The position numbers and the translations under genes were made by a program. From Phytophthora colocasiae (lineage: Eukaryota > Oomycota > Peronosporomycetes > Peronosporales > Peronosporaceae), in assembly GCA_018806915.1 (NCBI GenBank), contig JAGKQI010000103.1, positions 496,001 to 560,000 on the forward strand: a stretch of 64,000 nt of DNA, given 5' to 3'. Each line of letters begins with the position of its first letter. The first letter of the stretch is position 1. Positions 50,180 through 59,600 of the stretch are shown here, piece after piece. The notes under the pieces were generated by a model. That model saw only the letters and a list, made by a program, of their open reading frames with translations. It did no database searches and was not told where the DNA came from.

Positions 50180-50341
50180 AACGGTAGCAAGAACGTTGGC
50201 TCAAGAAGCCAGCCGTTTCACGGGAAAAACTGCGATGGGACGATAGAAAATGGAGAGGACAGCCTCGCTGTTGGGCGCCAATCACACGCGCTCACCAAGA
50301 AGAAAAAGCCCCTGATTTTTTCAGTGACAAGAAGGAGCTCA

Positions 50342-53300
50342 ATGCTGCAAGGTTTAAGGAAAAAGATTGGCCGGTATGCGCCTCGTGGTGGCGTTAAGGA
50401 ACCACCCGAAGAGGAGCTACAAGCGCTTAAGGAGGACGCTACAGCCTTGGAGACGGCTTTGTGGCATTTCAATAGACAGGATAAAGCGCTAAGGAGACTT
50501 GATACGCAGTTAACATTGATGCTGGAACAGATCCAGGTAAGGTATCTCTAATTTTATATTTTTTTTAAAAGACAAGTTTGGAGAATGTTCTTATTGATTA
50601 AATAATGGGTTGATGTAGACTGCGTGTTCTACCATGGCTGCAGTAGGGGTAATCTTCTCTGAGACCTGCAGGTATGAGGGAACTTTTAGTTTTTATGTTC
50701 TGAAGAATTGTTGTTTATTTTTTATTATTTTTATGTGTAGTGATGAAGAAAATGCTGGAGATTATAAAGCAGCTATGAAGCAGATTGAACTGGGAGAAGC
50801 GGAGAGGTTGCAACAATCGATTCGATTTACAGTGCTGGACCCTATGCAAACGATTCTGGAACGACATGACAAGTTGAAGGTGGAAATTCTCGCGTGGGAT
50901 AAAATAGCAGCGGAATCCAAGATGCTGCGGGCTGTGACGCTGAAAATGCAGTCATCTGGACTGGAAGATGATGACAAGAGAGTTCAGACAGAGTTGGATC
51001 TCCACAGAGTCGCTGCAGCTTTGCAAGAAATGGAAGCGAAGCTTCTGCCGCAATTGGGTAGGTTCTCGTTCTCGATTGGTTTTAGATTGTTCTGACATAT
51101 TGTCTTTTGTAGAGGATGTGAATCACTTGACTGCTGCTACAACGAGAAAGTTATTCAGCACTATGGTTCGTTTGATTTACTATTACTTGTAGTTTTCCTC
51201 TTGATTATGAGCTGCCAATTGAGTTTTTGCGCTATTTCTCCTATTTTATATAGCGACTTCAAACGGCACTTTTCTTCCGCAATTCCAACCAAACCGTGCT
51301 ATCAAGTCTCTCGTCTGGAGATCAAGAACTTGTTGCAGAAGCGACTCCACCGTTCAAGATCACACCATGCAGCGTGTCAATATCGGCAAATTCAAGATTG
51401 AGTAAAATGTCAAGTTTGACATCAGACGGGTGGACGGAAGTGGATGGATCCAATTCGTCTACTTCCCCAGACGGGATTGATGCCATTTCAGGAAGCGATG
51501 AAGATGATGAGAGCAATGTCATGTCGGTGACACTCGAGGACTTTGAGGCTGGAAAAGCTCCTCAAGTGTACAATGGAGTAAAAGTGGAGCAAACGACACA
51601 AAAGTCGATTGACACGTTGAAGATGACGACACTGGCATCATATCCAGTTGTAACGCATGATGAAGAAGAAGAACTTACTAGTGAAGGCCAGTCTAGTAGG
51701 CTTCGACGTTCAACATCTCCGTCCCCACGAGCCGCAAGCTTTATACCCATCACACCCCGAAGAACTGTGAGTATGCTGTCGACAATCCGCAAAACGATTC
51801 AAGGTAAACTTAGTTACGCGACTGGGGAGATGAGAATGATCCGGCAGAGCTCAGCGCCCACAATTGACACATCTTCGGCCGAAAGTTCACAGTTGGAGGT
51901 ACGTTTGATTCAATACTTTTTCTTCCGTGCTTTATCTCTAACTTTTTCCTCTACAAATGTATAGTGTGCACAGATAGTAATTATTCCACAGACATCTACA
52001 GAATGGCTAGCGATCGAGGAGTGCATGTGGGAAATTGACGTGAGGGAGTGTAAATCTCCTGGGAAGGCTCTGTTGACTGCAGACTCGATGAGTTCCGATA
52101 CTGTTGATCAACTGTCCGGGCTGCTGAACAAGGTGCAGTTTTACTTTGTGTAGAAGGCAAAATTCAATTCACTAACGCTCTGTTTACAGAAAGAGATCCT
52201 GTACTTCGAGTGTTTGTCATATTTACGAGTTGAAGACCTCGCGCGATTGTCCAAGGTGGGTTCTTGTCTAAAGATTCTTTATTTAAATATTTTCCATTAT
52301 CCTAACTATTCGCATGTTCAGGTCAACTTTCGCCTCCATTCTCACCTATTAGACAGCGCTCCAATCTGGAAGAAATGCATCCGATCGGGTGGATTGTCTT
52401 CATCAATTCGTAGTTCGCTATGGCTGTCCGTCTTTTACGAATCTACACCATGGCGTTCAAGCGGAATTGCCTCGCACTACCTCTCCACTGACAGACGCCA
52501 CAGCATGTACGATCAGCTTCTGACAAAAGTGGGCTCTAAAATGGCCGATGGACTCGTTGCAGAAGGATCAGAACTCAATGATGACGATGCCCAACTTGCT
52601 GTCTGGTTCCGAGAAATCGATGTGGACGTTGTACGCACATCTCATCGAAGAACTTACGCTAACTGTGGCTCTTCTATCTCGAAAGAAGCACCACAGCTAT
52701 CAAATCCCGACGTTGAAGTTGCAATAAAGTGCATTATCAACGAAATGGTGAGCACGATTGAAGCAGAAGCTGCTGCACATTCAACCGCCAACAGCACCAG
52801 GAACGCTGAGCTGGAAGACAAGTTACGTCGAGTGCTTCGTGCGTATGTTTTATATAACCCTCGAGTGGGTTATTGTCAAGGAATGGGTTTCTTGGTCCGG
52901 TTACTAGCGGATGTAGCTGAGGAAGAAGCGGATATTTTCTGGTTGTTCGTGGGCTTTTCAGAGCCGGAGAATGACCGGAATCTGTACGAGCCCGGAATGG
53001 CAGTGCTCCAGCCATACCTGTCCAAGTTTGAGCTGCTGTTCTCGACGCATATGCCCGAGTTGTACACACACTTCCAAGCAGAGGGAGTTCACGTGGCAAC
53101 CTTTTGTACGCGGTGGTTCTTGACATTCTTCTCTTCCTTCGAGACGTTGGCACCGACGCTTGTGACTCGACTACTGGATATTTTCATTATCGACGGGTGG
53201 CGGATCATGTTCAGCGTGTCGCTTGTCATCCTGGATGAACTACAGTCACAACTCTTGAAGTGTGACATGGAGGGGATTCTACGTATTCTCCAGTTCCCAC

Positions 53301-53386
53301 GAAGTTATATGCCAGAACCCGATCAGCGACAACTTGTACGACACGCGTTGGCTTTCAGTATATCTCGCGCTATTAACTCTATTTGA
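50342..53386 (+). CDS. TBC-domain Rab GTPase-activating protein with coiled-coil N terminus (8 exons)
   Basis: Exons 50342-50536, 50619-50671, 50741-51057, 51113-51165, 51254-51898, 51992-52132, 52190-52255, 52322-53386; frame kept, 844 residues. Residues ~1-210 are helical and charged, of BAR-like or plain coiled-coil type. An acidic, Ser/Thr-rich linker follows (~215-430). At ~475-520 is an F-box-like helix set (LYFECLSYLRVEDLARLSK). The last ~330 residues are a TBC domain with both catalytic signatures: the arginine finger in REIDVDVVRTSHRR and the glutamine finger in NPRVGYCQGMGFL. TBC proteins speed GTP hydrolysis by Rab GTPases in membrane traffic. An extra 5' exon upstream is possible. 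Confidence 0.88.
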
Positions 53387-53408
53387 ATTCAAGGATATAA
53401 CTAACATC

Positions 53409-53819
53409 TTAGCTCGGGTTAATTCGGACGTGCATCCTGATGTGGCCACCTTCAGTTGATCGAGGGACCCACATCAGTAGTGATCCTCCTCCTGTTCCAG
53501 GCAATCCTAGGATGCCAGGGCGCCATCGGTCGAGATACATAGTTCTATCTTCAAGCTCTGGAATCGTACAGTTCCAGGATACAGTATCTCCTGCCCCAAC
53601 GTCCACTTTGGCGTACTCGTCACCTCCTGAATGAACCACAACCGTCACATCTTTTGTATCGGTGCTTTCAAAAATGAGATTGACAATTCCATCTCCCGAC
53701 TTGGTCCATGTGCCGTAAGTTCCTGCGAACGCATCGTCCACGGTTTTAAGACCCAGAGCTTCGTACAAAGTTCCATCGTCGATTTCCCCGATAAATGATG
53801 TAGGACCGCAGGTTGGTTG
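53409..53819 (-). pseudogene. Jacalin-family secreted protein, C-terminal piece cut by Ty3/gypsy
   Basis: The last ~130 codons of a paralogue of 19695-22607: LGEIDDGTLYDALG there matches IGEIDDGTLYEALG here, and DRWRPGILGLPGTGGGSLLMW is near-identical. The coding frame enters the Ty3 LTR at 53820. The remainder of the gene lies beyond the element from 63373 onward. The gene is on the minus strand, opposite to the element. Confidence 0.85.
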
Positions 53820-54603
53820 TGTAATGGGCTCCAACATTCCGGTACGGACGTCGAGCAGACGGTGGTTGAAGTGGTGAAGATACCGCCACGCGGTAGCACG
53901 TGTACCCAGCGACGATCGCTGAGGATTGGACGCACGGTGCTGCAGGACCGCCACGACGAGCTGGACCTGGACTGGAATGACGAGCAGGAGTCTCACTTAC
54001 GAATTGGACGAGCGGAGAAGATTCCTTACGAATTGGACGAGCGGAGAAGAACTCACTTACGAACTGGACGGCAAGCGAGCACGAACCCAGTTCTGCAACC
54101 CCAGGACTCAGGAGTGAGCCCATACGACGACCTTGAGACGGACGGACGGTGAACGGCTAGCGCTAGGACACAACGGTGGACGAGTGCGGGCATTTGGACG
54201 AACGAACGGTGGACGACTGGTACTTGGACGCAACGGTGGACGAGTGCTGGTATTTGGACGGACGAACGACGGACAAGTGCGGGTGAAGACAACGGTCTCC
54301 ACGCTATCAACGGCTGCGACGAATAGGACGGTACACGAGGTGCAAGTCCAAGTGGTCGGCGGCAGCAACTCGTACTTGTACGACGACAACGGATACGAAC
54401 GAACGTAGTGAGTCTATTGACGAGGCTTAGAGCTAGTCGTAGCCTACCTAGGACAAACGGAAAGACAAATACAAATAGGTCGTGTCAGTACGATACACAC
54501 CGGCAGGGTAGTAAGTTCCTCTACCGACGGCCAACGGACGCTTGGACCCATCAGCACTGGGCGACCAAAGCTCGGCGTGCAGAGCTAGACTAGACACGTT
54601 ACA
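53820..54603 (+). repeat. Ty3/gypsy 5' LTR
   Basis: 784 bp. It contains internal degenerate repeats of a GGACGAACGAACGGTGGAC-like unit. Confidence 0.93.
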
Positions 54604-54649
54604 TGGGGGGTCATACAGGGCCTTCTGGAACAAGTAAACAAGAACGAAA

Positions 54650-56566
54650 ATGGCACGTACGAAGGTGATCACTGTTCCGGCCTCCCAAGCAGCAAAGAAG
54701 CAGAAGAAAACAGCGACGGCAACACCTATGAGCTTACTGGCACCGGGCATCGGTCAGAGCATGACGTCCCCAGCCAGCGACGACACGGACGACGAACAAC
54801 GCACGACCAATCCTGGAAACGAGGAATCCAAGAATGAGGACGAAGAGCCAGATGTGCAGCCGAATCCGGATAACGACCAGGCCATTGACACGGTTCCGGA
54901 TACTGGACCTACTGCTGAACAGTCGCCGGCGTGCACGGACGCAGCCACGGGCGCGGCGGCGGCGGCACCAGCAACGACGGGCGAGATGCCTGCGCTCTCG
55001 GCAGTGCTCCTTCAGCTATCGGAGACGATGAACAGGATGACGGCGCGTCTCGACAACTTGGAGGTGGCAGTGGCGACATCTAGGAGCAGCCAAGCGACGG
55101 CGACGCACGGGACGACGACAGCAACTGGCGCCACACACACGCCCACGCCAGCAGCGAATACGGTGGACACCCGACACGTGACGTACGTGCGAAATCCTGA
55201 TGGCGATGACGGAGGAGATAGCAGCTCCAGTAGTGACTCGGACGGTGACGATGGAGACGACGATCATGGCGACTCGCTAAGCGGTTCTGACGGCGGCGGT
55301 GCAGGACGAGGACGGCGAGAACGACACGCGGCACCAGCACCACGACACGGACGCCGGAAGAATATCAGAGACCTGGAGCTCACACCGTTCCAGCCCTCCC
55401 CCAACAACTCAGTGTCGACGTGGATTAAGAAGGTGGATCTGGCTCTCGAAGGTGCGCGCATATCTGGACGTGGTGGCTGGACCGACGGCGAATTATACTA
55501 CATTGTCGGCAACAAGTTGCAGGACGACGCCGCACGTTTCTGGGTGCAAGTGGATCAAGGGATGCGACCGGAGATGAGGACGTGGTCGTACCTGAAGGCG
55601 GCATTGAAGCGACGTTACGGTGAGCGACCAGACAAATCGCAGGCCGAGCTACGTGTAAACCAACGATGCCTGATGCCTGGCGAGACGTTCGCTGATTTCG
55701 CCGCGGGACTTCGAGATGCTCGTGGAGAGAACAAAGTGAGTGAACGTGTACTACTCGCGCAGTTTATCCGTAACTTGCCTAAGACGACGAGACAGCTGGT
55801 CCGTGAGAGCAAGCCCAAAACCCTGGACAAGGCGGTGGATAAGGCGACCGAGGTGGACGACCCCTTTGACAACGTGGCGCAGGGGATGAAGAACATTGGC
55901 CAGGAGTGGATCACAGCGCAAATGGCTTACCCGGTGACAGTTGGTGCGGCTTCAGGACACGCAATGGTGGTGCCAGGTGTTGGAGTGCGGGATGCGGTGA
56001 CTGCAACGACGTCGACGACGCCTACGGATCCAGATTGGGCGATCTTTTCGAACCCACAAGGCGTGTGGAATAAGTTCACGGGCATCTGGGATATACCCGA
56101 AGGACGTGTGTGGAATGGACGCTACTGGGCTGTTCGACAAAACCGCAAGCGCACCGCGAAGCCAACTGCTGAGGAACCTGCGAAGAAGGCTGCGACGACG
56201 CCGAAGGCGGAGAAGAAGGCCATCGCCAAGGTCAAGATGATCAGGGCAGAGGACAGCGACGATGACGAATCGAGCGAGGACGAGTCGGTAGATACCGCGC
56301 CTGCCACACGCCCTGCGAAGCGTCGGAGAGCGAAGCGCATGAAGGCCGTGACCCGGACGACACGAGGAGCAGAACAGCCGCGGCAGCAGTCAGAATCGCA
56401 ACCGGCGGTTCGACCCATTGGGCAGGTTTCGTGTTATGCGTGTGGCCGGACTGGCCATTTTGCAAAAGAGTGTCCTGACACGGAGGCGAAGGCTCGGAAC
56501 GATGCCTACTTGGCGATGCGCACCCAGAAGAACCCGGTGAAGGAAAACGAGAAACGGGCGCCGTAG
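54650..56566 (+). CDS. gag: Ty3/gypsy gag
   Basis: 638 residues from ATG 54650. The N-terminal third is low complexity (Ala/Thr/Asp-rich with acidic DSDGDDGDDDHGDS). The capsid part follows (~255-400; LELTPFQPSPNNSVSTWIKK, LKAALKRRYGERPDK). At the C terminus is a CCHC zinc knuckle, CYACGRTGHFAKEC, that binds element RNA. The capsid packages the transcript for reverse transcription. The stop at 56564-56566 is followed by pol in the -1 frame. Confidence 0.9.
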   Translation: MARTKVITVPASQAAKKQKKTATATPMSLLAPGIGQSMTSPASDDTDDEQRTTNPGNEESKNEDEEPDVQPNPDNDQAIDTVPDTGPTAEQSPACTDAATGAAAAAPATTGEMPALSAVLLQLSETMNRMTARLDNLEVAVATSRSSQATATHGTTTATGATHTPTPAANTVDTRHVTYVRNPDGDDGGDSSSSSDSDGDDGDDDHGDSLSGSDGGGAGRGRRERHAAPAPRHGRRKNIRDLELTPFQPSPNNSVSTWIKKVDLALEGARISGRGGWTDGELYYIVGNKLQDDAARFWVQVDQGMRPEMRTWSYLKAALKRRYGERPDKSQAELRVNQRCLMPGETFADFAAGLRDARGENKVSERVLLAQFIRNLPKTTRQLVRESKPKTLDKAVDKATEVDDPFDNVAQGMKNIGQEWITAQMAYPVTVGAASGHAMVVPGVGVRDAVTATTSTTPTDPDWAIFSNPQGVWNKFTGIWDIPEGRVWNGRYWAVRQNRKRTAKPTAEEPAKKAATTPKAEKKAIAKVKMIRAEDSDDDESSEDESVDTAPATRPAKRRRAKRMKAVTRTTRGAEQPRQQSESQPAVRPIGQVSCYACGRTGHFAKECPDTEAKARNDAYLAMRTQKNPVKENEKRAP

Positions 56567-56613
56567 GGGGAGTACGGTGTCCGTGTGAACGGCAGAGACC
56601 CCAGCGACCGACG

Positions 56614-59600
56614 GTGACGGCGGACGACGGCCAGGGCGAGAAGGTGAGGCAAGTGCCAGCGGCCGACGACGCGAAGGTCAAGAGTGTGGTGGCGATTGAA
56701 AAGGCGACAACGGACGGGAGCGCGAGGACAGTGCAGGCGGCTGTGAGTGCTCATTTGAATGAAGAGATCGGCGCGCGAGACAAGACGCGTGCGGCAAGAT
56801 ACGTGGCGACGGTGAGGCCGGCGATGGCAGCACTACGCTACGGGCGAGGACGAAGAACGGAAAAGAAGAAGATCGTGCGTGCAGCTGAGGAAGGCGGCAG
56901 CGTACTGAACGGTGGGCGATCGACTGAGGAAGGCGGCGGCATATCAAACGACGGACGCCCAGCTGAGGAAGGCGCGACGGCGAGCAACGACAGGAACGCG
57001 GATGGCGAGACGGCTACGAATGGCGAGTCGGGTATGAACTTGGAAGCGGAGACGCCGGGCAACGTAACGAGGACCTCGAAGACGAAGGCCCTGATTCAGA
57101 AAACAACGAAGCAACGACACAAGGAAGCGAAGCGTCGGCGAGTGCGGTGTGCACTGGAGAAAGCCGCAGCCGCCGCAAGAGCCAATGACGTCGAACAGGT
57201 GGCCGCCGAGTTGGAAGCTGAAGTGCAGGCGCGTCGGCGGAAACAGATAGCCGATGCACGGCGAGAACTAGAAGAACGATGGCAGCGTGGTGGTGGCAGT
57301 GCGGCTCGGGACGATGCGGACAAGACCCACGTTAACCTGGTGCGTACCACGGAGGTGATGGTAGCGGCGGACGGAAATCACGGTCTTGTGGACAACGCGG
57401 AAGCGAGTGACGGCCTACCGACGGCGACAATGATGGTCGACGGGAAGCAAATGGCGGTGAAGATTGACAGCGGCGCCAGGTACTCGGTAGCCGGCACGGA
57501 CTGGATGATGAGAGGTGAGCGAGTGAAGCGAGCGGCTCCGGTCGACTGTGTCGAAGGCATTGGTGGGTTCCTGTTAGACGTTCTCGGGCTGTGGACATTT
57601 CGCATGCAGAACGTATTCGGGCAGACTGTGGAGGTGACGGCGTGCATTATCGAAGGATGTACCAGTGAATTCCTGGTCGGAGTGGACTTCTTGGAGAAGC
57701 ACCGTGCGGTGTTGGACTTCGAAGGCAGCGAGCTGCGCTATGATGACCGAGACCGGAGGGTTATCATCCCGTTCCACACGAACAATGACGGCGACGAGAG
57801 CAAGGCGGCGAGTGTGCGACTGGTTGGCGCCACGAACTTGGAGCGACGTGCGGTGCAGCCGGTGGAAGTGGCGATTGCAGCCCCGGAAGGTGAAGAAGGC
57901 GTCTTCATCCCGACGTGTGAGACTGGTGCAGTGTTGTTAGCCCCGGCGGTGACGAAGGTTCGCAATGGAAAAGCTTTGGTGCCGGCGGTGAACGCGTATG
58001 GAGGGCGAACGAAGCTGCCTAACCGCAAGGAACTTGGAGCATGGATCCCCCTCAAGGCAGATATGGACCTGTTGACAATGAACGGCGAGCTCAAGACGGA
58101 TCGACTGGAGCAGTGGCTCGGTGAACTTGGAGACACAGAGACGCCTCTGCAGAACGAAGACGAGATACATATTGGAGTGAAGGACGAACACGCACGGAAA
58201 CTCGTGCTGAAGCTATTGCGGTCGTACAGAAAGCTGACGGAGGCGCCGAAGGATTGCCCACCGGCTACGACTTTGAATGTGGAGCATCACATTGACACCG
58301 GAAACGCAGCCCCTATTTTGATGAAGCGACGACGGCAGGCGCAGACAGAGGACGCCACCATTGAGGAAAACGTCGATACGATGCTGAAGGCGGGCGTCAT
58401 TGAAGAGAGCGATGGTGCATGGGGATTCCCCGTAGTGCTGGTCAAGAAGAAGGACGGCTCCGTTTGGTTCTGCATTGATTACAGGGCGTTAAACAGGATA
58501 ACGAAGAAGGACGTTTACCCACTTCCAAGGATAGATGAAACGTTGGAGGCGTTGGGCGGTGCGCGGCTGTTTACTACTCTGGACTTACAGGCGGGTTATT
58601 GGCAGATCAAGGTAGCGCGTGGCGATCGTGACAAGACCGCGTTCCTCACCAAGCGCGGACTCTACAGATTCACGCGAATGCCCTTCGGCCTTACCAATGC
58701 ACCAGCTACGTTTCAACGGTTAATGAATGGAGTGCTACGAGGATTGACATGGACTACTTGCCTAGTGTATCTGGATGATATTGTCGTGTTTACCAAGGGC
58801 AATGTCGAGCGACACGTGGTCGAGGTGGCTAATGTGCTGGAACGACTGGCAAGCGCAGGCTTGAGCCTCAAACTCAAGAAGTGCAGCTTCGTGTCGGAGT
58901 CGATGGAGTATCTGGGGCACACGTTGAGCAACAAGGGCGTGCAGCCGACGGAGCGACTCGTGAAAGCGGTGACCGACTTTCCAAGACCAGTGGACGCTAC
59001 AGAGGTGAAGAGGTTCGTACACCTGGCGGGCTACTATCGGAAATTTATCGCAGCGTTTGGGTCTATTGCGGAGCCGATGACGAGGTTGCTGAAGAAGGAT
59101 TGTCCCTGGGAATGGACTGAGGACCAGGAGCAGGCGTTCGAGAGGATTAAGACGCTGCTAACTACGCGTCCGTTGCTGAGTTATCCAGACTTTGGGCGGG
59201 CATTTCGATTGGTGACAGACGCCAGTAAAACTGGGCTGGGCGCCTGCCTCATGCAAGACTTTGGACGTGGATGGCAACCCGTTGCCTACGCTTCGAAGGT
59301 GAACAGTGCGGCGGAAGCTAACTACGCGATTACGGAGCTCGAGTGTTTGGCGGTGGTCTGGTCGGTGAAGCTGTTTCGCCCGTACCTGTACGGCAGGACA
59401 TTCAGCATCGTCACTGACCACGCCGCGTTGAAGTGGCTGATGACGCGACCAAATTTGGCAGGACGGCTACACCGCTGGTCCCTTACTCTGCAAGAGTACG
59501 ATTTTAGTATCGAGTACAGGCCTGGATCGACGAATGTGGTGGCGGATGCCTTGTCCCGAGCTCCGGCGGCGGTACGAGCGGTGGTGCGACCTCAAGACGG

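Noticed and set aside
54133..54408. Open frames inside the Ty3 LTR
   Set aside because: They arise from internal repeats of the LTR and recur in the other LTR; not genes.
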